64,000 nt of DNA from Rhodobacter sp. (GTDB lineage Bacteria; Pseudomonadota; Alphaproteobacteria; Rhodobacterales; Rhodobacteraceae), in contig JASJDP010000026.1 of assembly GCA_030065095.1 (NCBI GenBank), positions 1 to 64,000 on the forward strand, read 5' to 3'. The notes under the pieces were generated by a model. It did not search any database, was not told the origin of the DNA, and saw only the letters and a list, made by a program, of their open reading frames with translations. The position numbers and the translations under genes are program-made. Positions 1-8,428 of this stretch are shown here, in pieces (positions within the stretch are counted from its first letter, which is position 1; every line of letters starts with the position of its first letter).

Positions 1-554
1 CCCCCCGAACGGAAGCGAAAGTCGATGTCATATAGACCGGTAGCGTCAGTGCGCCCGACCTGCGCGACGCCGGACCTGACAGCGCTCATTGGCGTGGCCA
101 AGTCGTATGACTGGGAAGTTCGCAACCTAGTCAACCGTGGGACGGAAATTCTGCGCAGAATATGAATGGCCGATCTGGCAAAGCTGCACCGGGCAGCCGG
201 CAAAAGCGTGCAAAACCGGTGCAGCCTCTGGGCGGACTGATCGATTTTCCTGATGTTTCAGAGGGTTGCGCGGCTACCGCTTTCCTTAGCAGGGGGAGCG
301 CCTTCGACCACTCGGCCAGGTCTCCACCGACCCGCGTAGAGGGTCAAAGCCCCGGAGGACAAGCGGTTTTTCGGCCTTTTCCCACTCTGGCACTGCAAGC
401 ACCGGATTCCCCCAATTGTGCATATCGGTGCAGGTCGGTGCACCAATTTGGGCACATTTTGGTCACATCAGGTTTTCACTTTGTTCTCTCGCGCGGGTTC
501 CACCTCCCGGATTTCGCCCTCCCGTTGTCCCTCGATCGAGAACGGAAACCGGCC
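1..554. other. Leading stretch without a recognisable gene
   Basis: Reading frames are open across this stretch on both strands, but none has a recognisable domain. The frame from 162 joins that of the small gene starting at 555, yet its first 130 codons look like ordinary GC-rich open sequence. I see no RNA gene or clear promoter. Confidence 0.4.
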
Positions 555-809
555 ATGTTTGCCGCACCGCCCTGTGAAACCGCGCTCGCCCGAACCCGGA
601 GCTATTTGGAGCCGCAACCGCAATGGCGGGTGCCGTCGCCGCCACCGGCCGCCAAGGCCGCGGGAGAGATCGAAATAGAACATGTCGACACCGGGTTCCG
701 ATACCGGATTGACGCGGGGAGCGTCCTCGAATCCGGGGAGATGTTCCTCCACCTCGAACTCGCCCGGGCGTCCGCCGGGGTCGAGAGAATGGCGAAGATG
801 GTCCAATGA
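555..809 (+). CDS. Small protein of unknown function upstream of an ASCH-domain gene
   Basis: An 84-residue protein is proposed from the ATG at 555. It has a Pro-rich N-terminal half and an acidic segment (EIEIEHVDTG) near the middle. I do not recognise a domain. The support is context: its stop overlaps the start of the ASCH gene (ATGA-type overlap at 806-809), the usual sign of a translationally coupled pair. The same frame stays open upstream to 162, so the start is uncertain. It could be a phage-derived accessory gene, or only an open shadow frame. Confidence 0.4.
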   Translation: MFAAPPCETALARTRSYLEPQPQWRVPSPPPAAKAAGEIEIEHVDTGFRYRIDAGSVLESGEMFLHLELARASAGVERMAKMVQ

Positions 810-1303
810 TGGGGCCTTTGCCGGTTTTGCCCCGGCTCGCCCTGTCGGTTCGCCAACCCTGGGCGTGGGCGATTGTCCACGCCGGCAAAGACATCGAGAA
901 TCGGACCCGGGCGGCGATCCGTCACAACCTCGACCGTCGCCAACGGGTCGCCATACATGCGGCCAAAGGGATGACCAAGGCCGAATATTATGACGGCGCC
1001 CGGGTGAAAACTGAGATCTTCGGATCCTCCGCGTTCCCCGCGGATTTGCGCCGCGGCGGCATCATCGGATCGATCGAAATCACGGGCTCCACCGACCGCT
1101 CGGAGAACCCGTGGTTTTTCGGGCCGGTGGGTCTGACCCTTGCCCGGCCGGAGCCGGCCCTGTTCGTCCCCGCCCTGGGGTGGTTGGGGATTTTCGAATG
1201 GACCGCAGCGGGCGATGACAACATCCCGGAGCCGGCGAAATGGATGGTGAGGCGGTCCAATCCGGAGTCGGAATCTGTGGATTCGCCAGCGCCGCCCGCT
1301 TAG
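806..1303 (+). CDS. ASCH domain-containing protein
   Basis: This 165-residue protein begins with the characteristic ASCH strand-helix segment (LSVRQPWAWAIVHAGKDIEN, residues 12-31), followed by RVAIHAAKG and IIGSIEIT core strands. ASCH is a PUA-like beta-barrel fold associated with RNA binding or modified-base recognition. Stand-alone proteins of this size are common in phages and integrated elements. The cysteine-poor C-terminal tail after about residue 140 is probably disordered. It is coupled to the small gene upstream and followed by a broken gene, so the neighbourhood looks like prophage debris. The cellular target cannot be told from sequence. Confidence 0.8.
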   Translation: MMGPLPVLPRLALSVRQPWAWAIVHAGKDIENRTRAAIRHNLDRRQRVAIHAAKGMTKAEYYDGARVKTEIFGSSAFPADLRRGGIIGSIEITGSTDRSENPWFFGPVGLTLARPEPALFVPALGWLGIFEWTAAGDDNIPEPAKWMVRRSNPESESVDSPAPPA

Positions 1304-1326
1304 GGGGTGTTGATATGACAGTCTAG

Positions 1327-1629
1327 GTGAACCGCTGTTTGGCCGACACTTGGTTCGACAACATCGACCACGCTCTCGGCAGGCCGGTCGCCCCCATGGG
1401 CGAGACCTCCCGGAACAGTTACCACGTCATCCCCGGAAGCCAGGGCGCGGACCTTTTGCGGTCTCACCGGCATTGGGTCGAGGGGCGGACGTTTGCGGGA
1501 TCGACGATGTTCTATGTCTCCGACCTGGGCGTCGGGCCTTGGCCGACCACCTCCGGGAGATAGGCGCCCCTCACCGCCTACGATTGGCTAGGACTCTGCG
1601 GTCAATCCTACGGAAAATCGAGTGGCTGA
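1327..1629 (+). pseudogene. Small phage-like gene interrupted by an in-frame TAG
   Basis: A GTG-initiated frame (1327) runs 78 codons to a TAG at 1561-1563, then continues in the same frame for 21 more sense codons to TGA at 1627-1629. The second copy of the DNA around this stop (44741-44910) has CTG at the matching position. In turn that copy has TAG where this one has TAC (Tyr). The ancestral protein therefore ran on through a tail containing YDWLGLCGQSYGKS. I do not recognise the family. Residual readthrough of the amber codon would restore a protein of about 100 residues, but a dead gene is the simpler reading. Confidence 0.55.
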
Positions 1630-1713
1630 TGAAAGCCACTGATGGCCGTTTGTGTGAATGCCAAAACACGCCGAGGAAGCGGTCGCTCCATCGGCGCATC
1701 CGTGATTCCGGTA
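1544..1713 (+). repeat. 170-bp dispersed direct repeat, copy A
   Basis: This segment matches 44741-44910 in the same orientation over 170 bases without gaps. I count 9 mismatches by eye (about 95% identity). It covers the 3' end of the broken gene at 1327-1629 plus about 84 bases beyond it. Similarity stops abruptly at both ends. Confidence 0.9.
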
Positions 1714-2116
1714 CCGGCCCAGACCGGACCTCCGCGCGCCCGGCCGACGCCGTAACCCAGCTTCACGAAACCTTCCATTCGTGCACCGTGCGGCATTTTC
1801 CATCACCGCAAAATCCGGGTCGCGGACAAACCGGAAGTACCTCGTTCAAAAGGCAATCGGCTGTCTGCCCCCTTGCAGTAGTCTCAATGTTGGTCCGGGC
1901 GAACCGGCTGGGCTGTGACGGTCTTGGGTCGGAATCAACCGGACATTCGCCGACGTAAAATCTCAAATCCGAGCGCGACGCGTTGTCCGCACGTCCTTCA
2001 ACTTTGCAGCGGGCATCATTCGGCGATGCAGCGGGTCGGCGCAGCATTATTTTGGCGTCAATCGTACTGCGGGTGAGGAGTTGTCCGTTGAACTGATGTA
2101 GGAACCAGGCTTGCGG
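1714..2116. other. Gene-free spacer
   Basis: About 400 bases separate the repeat from the 3' end of the SulP gene. I see no domain-bearing frame, tRNA or clear terminator hairpin. Confidence 0.5.
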
Positions 2117-3910
2117 TCAATTTCGGGCGGTCGACATCGCCAACTGCGAGACCTCGCCGGTTGCCTTTGGACATGACGTCGCAAGGGTCCGACAGGCCTG
2201 ATATTGCGACAGGAAAACCTCGCCAGAGAGCACATTCAGGAAATGGGAGCGCTGCAGTCGATCCATTACGGGACCCTTCACCTCGGACAAGTGAAGTTTC
2301 AGGCCCATGCCACTCAGCCGTTCATTGATCGCCTCAAGCGATTCAAGGGCGGAGAAGTCGATCTCGTTGATGGCCGAGAACATCAAGATCACATGCCGAA
2401 GCCCTTCATCACCGACCACCCGGGCGTAGATGTAGTCTTCGAGATACCTTGCGTTGGCAAAAAACAAGCTTTCATCGACGCGGAGCGTTACGACTGACGG
2501 ATCGGTGACGACCTTGTGTCGGAGTATGTTCCGGAAGTGCTCGGTTCCCTCTACAAGTCCGACTTCGGCGATGTGGGGCCGGGACGATCTGTAGAGATAG
2601 AGGAGGACGGACAGCACGACGCCTGCGGAGACGCCAATCTCGACCCCAAATCCTAGCGTCAACAGAATGGTTGCGGCGACAGCCGAAAAATCTGCCTTGG
2701 AATAGTTCCAAGTTCGTTTGAGGATGCCGAAATCGACCAGCGACAAAACGGCCACAATAATCGTTGCCGCAAGCGTTGCGGTCGGAAGATAGTAAATGAG
2801 GGGGGTCAGAAACATTGCTGCAAAGAGGATGCCGATGGCGGTGAACGCCCCTGCGGCCGGCGTTTCGGCGCCGGCGTCATAGTTGACGACGGAACGCGCG
2901 AAGCCACCCGTGACCGGGTAACCGCCCGAGACCGCCGCAGCCACGTTCGAGGCGCCGAGACCGATCAGTTCCTGATCCGGTTCGATTCTTTGGCGCTTTT
3001 TGGCAGCCAGCGTTTGTGCGACAGACACGGATTCAACAAAGCCGATGATCGAGATCAGGAGGGCCGAGCCGAATAACCCTGTCCAGATTTCGAGGCTAAA
3101 GCTCGGGACAGTCAGCGGCGGCAAGCCGCGGGGCACATCGCCCACGATGGCCACGCCGAACCGGTCGAGGCCCGAGGCAAACACCGCGAGGGTGGTCAGG
3201 GCGACGGCAGCCACAGGGCCGGCCTTGGCGAGAATGTCGGCAAGGCGGGGGCCGAGGCCCCAGCCAACCAGGACCGGCTGCAGCCCCTTGCGGACCCAGA
3301 AGAGGAAGCCCGTCGTCGCCGCCCCGATCACGAGCGTGATGAAATTGGTCTCGGGCAAATGCGCCCAGAGCGACGTCGCCAGTTCGATCAAGTCGTGCCC
3401 GTGGGCATCGATGCCGAGGATGTGCTTGAGTTGGCTCGTGGCGATCAGAATGCCGCTGGCCGTGATGAAGCCGGCGATCACCGGGTGGCTGAGGAAGTTT
3501 GCCAGGAATCCAAGCCGAAAGACGCCCATCGCCAGAAGGATCACACCCGAGATGAAGGCAAGCGTGATGGCGGCCAGCGCGATGGCGGCCGGGTCTGTCA
3601 GGCCGAGATGGCCAACCGCCGCGGCGGTCATCAGCGACACGACTGCAACCGGACCGACAGCCAGCGCCCGGGATGTGCCGAAGATCGCGTAGGCGACGAG
3701 CGGCAGGATGGACGCATAAAGCCCCATCTCCGCCGGAAGCCCGGCCAGCAGGGCATAGGCCAGGGACTGCGGGATCAGCATGATCGTGACGATCACGGCG
3801 GCGACAAGATCGCTTGTCGCCGTTTCCGTATCATAGCGGCGGCCCCAGTCGAGGATCGGCAAGTATCTTTTCAGCCGCGCCATCGGGACTTTGTTGAACA
3901 AGGGCGTCAC
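2117..3910 (-). CDS. SulP-family anion permease with C-terminal STAS domain
   Basis: The 597-residue protein is full length for SulP. The N-terminal signature lies in IMLIPQSLAYALLAGLPAEMGLYAS (about residues 43-67, given here as a motif region), followed by roughly ten further hydrophobic segments. After about residue 450 comes a cytoplasmic STAS domain (VVTLRVDESLFFANARYLED). The family moves sulfate, bicarbonate or other anions across the inner membrane. As the last gene of a persulfide-oxidation operon it most likely handles sulfite, sulfate or thiosulfate, which is inference. The start chosen is GTG at 3910, preceded by an AGGA-type site. An internal ATG at codon 10 is the alternative. 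It follows the DUF442 gene by 15 bases. Confidence 0.9.
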   Translation of the reverse strand: MTPLFNKVPMARLKRYLPILDWGRRYDTETATSDLVAAVIVTIMLIPQSLAYALLAGLPAEMGLYASILPLVAYAIFGTSRALAVGPVAVVSLMTAAAVGHLGLTDPAAIALAAITLAFISGVILLAMGVFRLGFLANFLSHPVIAGFITASGILIATSQLKHILGIDAHGHDLIELATSLWAHLPETNFITLVIGAATTGFLFWVRKGLQPVLVGWGLGPRLADILAKAGPVAAVALTTLAVFASGLDRFGVAIVGDVPRGLPPLTVPSFSLEIWTGLFGSALLISIIGFVESVSVAQTLAAKKRQRIEPDQELIGLGASNVAAAVSGGYPVTGGFARSVVNYDAGAETPAAGAFTAIGILFAAMFLTPLIYYLPTATLAATIIVAVLSLVDFGILKRTWNYSKADFSAVAATILLTLGFGVEIGVSAGVVLSVLLYLYRSSRPHIAEVGLVEGTEHFRNILRHKVVTDPSVVTLRVDESLFFANARYLEDYIYARVVGDEGLRHVILMFSAINEIDFSALESLEAINERLSGMGLKLHLSEVKGPVMDRLQRSHFLNVLSGEVFLSQYQACRTLATSCPKATGEVSQLAMSTARN

Positions 3911-3925
3911 TGGTTTGTCGTCCTG

Positions 3926-4258
3926 TTACTTGGCGCCCGCGGCAGCCAGGATGGCCCGAGACCGCGCCCCGCTGCGGCAATAGGCCAGAAGGGGCCGAGG
4001 CAATCCGTCGAGCGCTTGTTTCATGTCCTGCACGTCCGCAGGCGTGGCGCCGGAGGGCGACACTGGCACATAGCGCGCCTCGATCCCGGCGGCCTCAGCC
4101 GCATTTTCGATCTCGGCAAAGGGCGGCTGTCCGGGCTCTTCCCCGTCCGGGCGGTTGCAGATGATCGCGCGGACGCCCGAGGCGGCGAGGCGGGCGATGT
4201 CGCCCGCCCCGATTTGCCCGGATACGGCCAGATCGTCGTCAAGATGGGTCGGTGTCAT
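3926..4258 (-). CDS. TIGR01244/DUF442 family phosphatase-like sulfur-metabolism protein
   Basis: This 110-residue protein matches the small domain family that is found fused to, or next to, beta-lactamase-fold persulfide dioxygenases (the N-terminal part of Blh). The dual-specificity-phosphatase-like loop is CRSGARSRAIL near residues 93-103, with the catalytic-type Cys in HC-like position. Its role is thought to be sulfur transfer or persulfide handling, not classical phosphatase action. I place the start at the ATG at 4258, because GGGAGG then sits seven bases upstream. The ATG at 4264 would leave no spacing. It lies 15 bases before the next gene of the operon and fits that pathway. Confidence 0.82.
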   Translation of the reverse strand: MTPTHLDDDLAVSGQIGAGDIARLAASGVRAIICNRPDGEEPGQPPFAEIENAAEAAGIEARYVPVSPSGATPADVQDMKQALDGLPRPLLAYCRSGARSRAILAAAGAK

Positions 4259-4273
4259 GGCCATCCCTCCCGA

Positions 4274-5161
4274 TCAAAGCGCGTTGACCGGGACCTTGAG
4301 ATACGTCGTCCCGTTGTCTTCCGCCGGCGGCAGATCGCCCGCGCGCATATTCACCTGCAGCGACGGGATGATCAGCTTGGGCATGTCGAGCTGCGCGTCG
4401 CGTTCGGTCCGGAACTTGACGAATTCCGCTTTCGTCTTGCCCTGGCCCACGTGGATGTTCTCGGCCTTTTCCTCGGCCACCGTGGTCTCCCACTGGATCT
4501 CGCGACCGCCCGGGCCGTAGTCGTGGCACATGAAGAGCCGTGTCTCATCCGGCAGGTCGAGCACCTTCTGGATCGAGTCGTAGAGCTCCTCGGCAGACCC
4601 GCCCGGAAAATCGGCGCGCGCCGAGCCTCCATCGGGCATGAAGAGCGTGTCGCCGACGAAGGCAGCATCTCCCGCGACATGGGTCATGCAGGCGGGGGTG
4701 TGGCCCGGCGTATGCAAAGCCACAACCTCCATCGTGCCGATCATGTAGGTGTCGCCGTCTTTGAAGAGCCGGTCGAACTGCGAACCGTCGCGCTGGAACT
4801 CGGTGCCTTCGTTGAAGATCTTGCCGAACGTGTTCTGCACCACAGTGATGTTAGCGCCGATGCCGATCTTGCCGCCAAGCTTCGACTGGATGTAGGGCGC
4901 AGCACTCAGGTGATCGGCATGGACGTGCGTTTCGATCAGCCACTCGACCGTCAGGTCGTTGGCCTTCACGTACTCGATCATCTGATCGGCGTGATCGTAG
5001 GTGATCCGCCCTGCCGCATAGTCGATGTCCATCACGCTGTCGACGATGGCGCAGGCGTTCGAGTTGGGATCCTTCACGACATACGAGATCGTGTTGGTCG
5101 CCGGATCGAAGAACGCGGTGACGTGGGGTTTGACTTGGGTGTTCAGGGGATAGTCGAACAT
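4274..5161 (-). CDS. Persulfide dioxygenase-type metallo-beta-lactamase-fold hydrolase
   Basis: The 295-residue protein carries the HxHxDH motif THVHADHLS (H79, H81, D83, H84), then HTPGHTPACM, a GDTLFMPDGGSARADFPGG segment and a late metal ligand in MCHDYGPGG. This is the ETHE1/Blh-like group of cytoplasmic non-heme iron enzymes. They oxidise glutathione persulfide to sulfite and glutathione during sulfide detoxification. The ARADF signature is typical of persulfide dioxygenases rather than lactonases. A GGAG site precedes the ATG at 5161. Its neighbours (YeeE/YedE importers, DUF442 protein, SulP) support a sulfane-sulfur role. Confidence 0.88.
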   Translation of the reverse strand: MFDYPLNTQVKPHVTAFFDPATNTISYVVKDPNSNACAIVDSVMDIDYAAGRITYDHADQMIEYVKANDLTVEWLIETHVHADHLSAAPYIQSKLGGKIGIGANITVVQNTFGKIFNEGTEFQRDGSQFDRLFKDGDTYMIGTMEVVALHTPGHTPACMTHVAGDAAFVGDTLFMPDGGSARADFPGGSAEELYDSIQKVLDLPDETRLFMCHDYGPGGREIQWETTVAEEKAENIHVGQGKTKAEFVKFRTERDAQLDMPKLIIPSLQVNMRAGDLPPAEDNGTTYLKVPVNAL

Positions 5162-5178
5162 GGGGTTTCTCCGTTCGG

Positions 5179-5625
5179 TCAGGCCCGTGTCAGGCCGTTG
5201 TCGGTGAGATTTGCGGTGATCCGCATCAACAGGCGGGCCGCGAAGATCCCCGCCACCAGCGCGGCGGTGAAGATCAGGACGTCGAGGTTTCCGGTGCCGA
5301 GCGCGGGCAATGCGCCGCCGGGACAGAACCCGGCGATGCCCCAGCCGATGCCGAAGACCGCAGACCCGCCGATCAGCCGCGCGTCGATGGTGCGCGAGGT
5401 CGGCACCTGGAAGTGCGGGTCGAACATCGGGGCGGGCTGCTTCAGCACCCAGCGGTAGCCAAGGAAGGCCACCACCACCGCACCGCCCATGACGAAGGCG
5501 AGGCTCGGGTCCCAGGTACCGAAGACGTCGAAGAAGTTCAGCACCTTGGCCGGGTTCGCCATGCCGGAGAGCGAGATGCCGACACCGAAGACGAGGCCGA
5601 TGAGATAGGTCACGATCAGGCGCAT
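5179..5625 (-). CDS. YeeE/YedE (DUF6691) family transporter subunit
   Basis: The 148-residue membrane protein has about four hydrophobic segments. Its pore-type signatures are SGMANPAKVLNFFD (residues 20-33) and GFCPGGALPALGTG (about 107-120). It belongs to the half-length YeeE/YedE proteins that occur as tandem pairs (PmpA/PmpB-like) and move thiosulfate or other sulfur species. The conserved Cys in FCPGG is the type that in full-length YeeE relays thiosulfate. It lies 4 bases after its partner and 17 bases before the dioxygenase gene, so the pair probably feeds the enzyme. Confidence 0.85.
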   Translation of the reverse strand: MRLIVTYLIGLVFGVGISLSGMANPAKVLNFFDVFGTWDPSLAFVMGGAVVVAFLGYRWVLKQPAPMFDPHFQVPTSRTIDARLIGGSAVFGIGWGIAGFCPGGALPALGTGNLDVLIFTAALVAGIFAARLLMRITANLTDNGLTRA

Positions 5626-5629
5626 TGGC

Positions 5630-6061
5630 TCACCCTCCCATCACGTGGCGGACGAGGTAGACGGTCAGGCCGGTCGTCGCCATGAAGGTGAGCGTGGCCA
5701 CGATCGAGCGTGGGCTGATCCGGGCGAGGCCGCAGACGCCGTGACCGGACGTGCAGCCCGAGCCATAGGTCACGCCCATGCCGACGATCAGTCCGCCGAT
5801 CACCATCATCGGGGTAGAGACGGGCACCTCGATGGCCGGGAACTCGCCCGCGACGCCAAGGTACACCAAGGGCCCTGTGACCATCCCGGCCAAGAGCGCG
5901 GCACGCCATGCCCAGTCGCTGGAACTCGAGGGTGAGATGAACCCGGCCAGGATGCCGGTCGCGCCGAAGACCCGGCCGCGTGTCGCCATCAGCAGCACGG
6001 CGGCGAGGCCGATCAGCAATCCGCCCGCAAGCGAGGCGAAGGGGGTGAAGCTGGTCTCCAT
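5630..6061 (-). CDS. YeeE/YedE family transporter subunit
   Basis: This 143-residue membrane protein is the first gene of the sulfur operon. The signature GSGCTSGHGVCGLARISPRS (about residues 101-120) carries the two conserved cysteines of YeeE/YedE transporters. Together with the next gene it makes the equivalent of one full-length YeeE protein, as in other proteobacterial PmpA/PmpB pairs. A near-perfect ribosome-binding site (AAGGAGG) precedes the ATG at 6061. Its upstream spacer contains two palindromes that may bind the Crp/Fnr regulator encoded just behind. Confidence 0.87.
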   Translation of the reverse strand: METSFTPFASLAGGLLIGLAAVLLMATRGRVFGATGILAGFISPSSSSDWAWRAALLAGMVTGPLVYLGVAGEFPAIEVPVSTPMMVIGGLIVGMGVTYGSGCTSGHGVCGLARISPRSIVATLTFMATTGLTVYLVRHVMGG

Positions 6062-6180
6062 GCCGTTACCTCCTTCCGGCCGCGATTGGCGGCATTTGGG
6101 TTTGTGTGAGTACGATCATCCAAGATCACTCCGTTTGTCTGGTCCGACGGAGGTTCTAACCCGCCGGGCCAGTTCGGTCG

Positions 6181-6255
6181 GTGATCTTGTCACATTCGGG
6201 AAAATAAATATGATTGACGTGCGAAGGCGGCCCGCAAGCCTCTGAAATCATTTCA
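6181..6255. promoter_or_regulatory. Putative operator region of the sulfur operon
   Basis: Two dyad elements lie between the Crp/Fnr gene and the first YeeE gene. At 6243-6255 TGAAATCATTTCA is a perfect 13-base palindrome. At 6181-6193 GTGATCTTGTCAC has GTGA/TCAC arms, the half-sites typical of Crp/Fnr proteins. The spacer is AT-rich compared with its surroundings. Assignment to the adjacent regulator is inference from position. Confidence 0.45.
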
Positions 6256-6307
6256 TAAAGCTGAGAGAGTTTATTGGGTTTGCCAGCGGCATAACTCAGA
6301 TTGCCGC

Positions 6308-6970
6308 TCAGGTCGCCTCTGCCAATCCCTTGATGGCGGCGCGGTCGGAGAGTTCGACCTTGCCGCGGCTCAGTCGCACCCATCCCCGGCGCTGGAACTC
6401 GGCCAACTGGCGCGAGACGACCTCGCGCGCCGTGCCAAGCTCGGCGGCCAATTGCTGATGGGTCGCCGCGACGGCGCCATCGTCTTTGCCGAGATCGAGC
6501 AGCTTCTGCGCCAGACGGATGTCCATGCGCCGGAAGGCAACTTCTTCGATGACGACGAACAGGTCGATGATCCGCTGCGAATAGGCCGAGAAGACGAACT
6601 CTCTGAAGGTTTTGGAGCTGGCCACGAGGTCGTCGAACACTCGGCGCGGGATCGAAACGGCCTGCACGTCGGTCTCGGCAATGCCCTCGGCCGAATAATC
6701 CTCATGCGTCAGCAGGCAGGCGGTCGTCATGATGCAGCTTTCCCCGCCATGCACGCGGTAGAGCACGATCTCCCGCCCGCCTTCCGACAGTTGCTGCACG
6801 CGCACCGTCCCTTCCAAGAGCAGTAGCAGGCTTTCGGGCGATCTGCCCTGACCGAAGACGACGGCGCCCTTCGGGAAGGCGATGAGCGAACTGGATTTGC
6901 GCAGACGCTCGTGCGCCGGTGCCTCTAATTCCTCGAGGCGGGAAAAGCGGTCCGTCCAGTCAGCTTCCAT
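6308..6970 (-). CDS. Crp/Fnr family transcriptional regulator
   Basis: The 220-residue protein has a cyclic-nucleotide-binding-type jelly roll (about residues 20-125) and a C-terminal winged helix with THQQLAAELGTAREVVSRQL as the recognition region (about 170-190). It lacks the N-terminal Fe-S cysteines of FNR. It has instead C79 and C85 (SCIMTTACLL, C-x5-C) in the effector domain, a possible thiol switch. I chose the ATG at 6970 over the longer open frame because the upstream extension is not family-like. It lies upstream of the sulfane-sulfur operon in the same orientation, so it probably controls that operon. Confidence 0.88.
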   Translation of the reverse strand: MEADWTDRFSRLEELEAPAHERLRKSSSLIAFPKGAVVFGQGRSPESLLLLLEGTVRVQQLSEGGREIVLYRVHGGESCIMTTACLLTHEDYSAEGIAETDVQAVSIPRRVFDDLVASSKTFREFVFSAYSQRIIDLFVVIEEVAFRRMDIRLAQKLLDLGKDDGAVAATHQQLAAELGTAREVVSRQLAEFQRRGWVRLSRGKVELSDRAAIKGLAEAT

Positions 6971-7004
6971 GTCATCCTCGACGCTTCCAGCGGCTCCATC
7001 GGCA

Positions 7005-7898
7005 TCAGCCGCGCGACACCCCGTTTCGCCTGGCAACGAAGTCGACCAGATGCGGCACGTAATCCTCGGGCCCATCGCCGCCATTGGCAAGCGCCATGGC
7101 AAAGCTGGTCTTGGCGGCATTGCCGACCGGGTTGGCGATGCCGGCGGCGTTAGCCATGTTTTCGAGGTATCGCAGATCCTTGTAGGCGTTCGTCAGCGTG
7201 AATTTATGCGCCTCGCGGTTCCCCTCGACCGCATAGCCCATGAAGGTCTGGTAGAACCCGCAATCCATGCGGCTTCCCCGGATGACGCTGTCGAAGGCCT
7301 TCGTCGAAATCCCGACCTTCTCGGACAAGGCCAGAGCCTCGGAATACATCGCCGCATAACCGAGCGAGAGGAAGTTGTTCAGAAGCTTCATCTTGTGCCC
7401 GTCACCCGGCGCACCGATATGCACGATGGCCCCCGCCCAGGCCTCGATGACCGGCTTGATCCGGGCAAAGACCTCTGGGTCGGCACCGACCATGGCAGAC
7501 AAAGACCCTTCGGCCGCCTGCACCGGCGTTCCACCCAGGGGCGCATCGGCAAAATACACGCCGCGCTCTGCAAGCTTCGCCGCGAGTTGAGCCGAGGACA
7601 CCGGGTCCGAGGTCGAACAATCGACCACGACCGAGCCGGTGGCCAGGGCGCCCGCTAAGCCTTGGACAATCGCCTCAACCTGCGGTGAGCCCGGCGCGCA
7701 GATGAAGACGATCGATGACGCGGCAGCAAGTGCGTTCAGGTCGCTTGCTTCCCGGGCGCCTTGTTGCAAAAGGTCTTCGACCGGGGCCCGGTTCCGGTGG
7801 GCGATCACCGTCAGGGGATATCCCGCCGTCAGGATGTTTGCCGCCATCCCATGCCCCATCAGCCCGACCCCGACGAATCCGATCGTTTCTTCGGCCAT
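7005..7898 (-). CDS. NAD(P)-dependent 3-hydroxyisobutyrate dehydrogenase-family oxidoreductase
   Basis: The 297-residue protein has the Rossmann motif GFVGVGLMGHGMA (about residues 7-19), the substrate loop APLGGTPVQAAEGSLSAMVG (119-138) and the catalytic Lys in HKMKLLNN (K171). This is the beta-hydroxyacid dehydrogenase family (3-hydroxyisobutyrate, tartronate semialdehyde, L-threonate types). Substrate cannot be assigned from the sequence. The start at 7898 puts the nucleotide-binding strand at the N-terminus, as usual. Its ATG is preceded by GGGAGGCATGGG-like purine-rich sequence. It ends 34 bases upstream of the Crp/Fnr start on the same strand, but a functional link is unclear. Confidence 0.88.
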   Translation of the reverse strand: MAEETIGFVGVGLMGHGMAANILTAGYPLTVIAHRNRAPVEDLLQQGAREASDLNALAAASSIVFICAPGSPQVEAIVQGLAGALATGSVVVDCSTSDPVSSAQLAAKLAERGVYFADAPLGGTPVQAAEGSLSAMVGADPEVFARIKPVIEAWAGAIVHIGAPGDGHKMKLLNNFLSLGYAAMYSEALALSEKVGISTKAFDSVIRGSRMDCGFYQTFMGYAVEGNREAHKFTLTNAYKDLRYLENMANAAGIANPVGNAAKTSFAMALANGGDGPEDYVPHLVDFVARRNGVSRG

Positions 7899-8093
7899 CC
7901 CATGCCTCCCAAAAATATGCACTCCGGAATGGGCAGCATTTGGCCCGGGACCGCAACCCTGCAAAAGGCCACACCATCTGACAGGGGTCAAAGCCCACCG
8001 TCCAGAACTTGGATGGGTGTAGCCGGCGCATGAATTCTGCTGAGCCGCGATGAAGAAGACGCCTATCGACCCGACGTACCGAGGAGATCCGCT

Positions 8094-8309
8094 ATGCGAA
8101 TTCTATTCGCCGGAGGGGCCCTTGAGGCCGGCCGCGATGCCATTGCGCATCTCGCCGACCAAGGTCGTCATGTCCTGAATGCCGATCTTCCGCCGCTCGA
8201 CCACCCCGGCACGGACAATCGCATGACCGGCCTCACGGATGCGGGGCGTGCGTGTTTCACGAATGTTCGATTAACCACGTCGCGAGCAAAAAACCCTCTC
8301 CGCAGATGA
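8094..8309 (+). pseudogene. Truncated N-terminus of an NAD-dependent epimerase/dehydratase
   Basis: About the first 53 codons resemble the start of short NAD-dependent epimerases: a degenerate Rossmann loop (MRILFAGGALEAGRDAI, where GGxGxxG is expected), then VLNADLPPLDHPGTDNR and LTDAG. After that the frame becomes unrelated and stops at 71 residues, so most of the enzyme is missing. A good ribosome-binding site (GAGGAGATC) is still present before the ATG. The loss of the GxxGxxG pattern also argues against function. Confidence 0.55.
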
Positions 8310-8428
8310 ACTCTTCGGACGAGGTGTTTAGCTCGTGGCAACATGACCATTCCTGACCGCCCGCCAAGTGTCACGACTTGTTTGCGGCGACGATGAGAAA
8401 CAGGAAATCCCGTTCAAAGGGCCACATC

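Noticed and set aside
162-554. Upstream extension of the small gene at 555
   Set aside because: The extra 130 codons have no start signal and no protein-like pattern, so I kept the shorter start.
3359-5458. A 699-codon plus-strand open frame
   Set aside because: It is antisense to the SulP, DUF442, dioxygenase and YeeE genes, is rich in Arg/His and has no domain. It is a GC-rich shadow frame.
6156-6383. A 75-codon minus-strand frame between the Crp/Fnr and YeeE genes
   Set aside because: It overlaps the regulator's coding end in another frame and spans the operator region; no ribosome-binding site.
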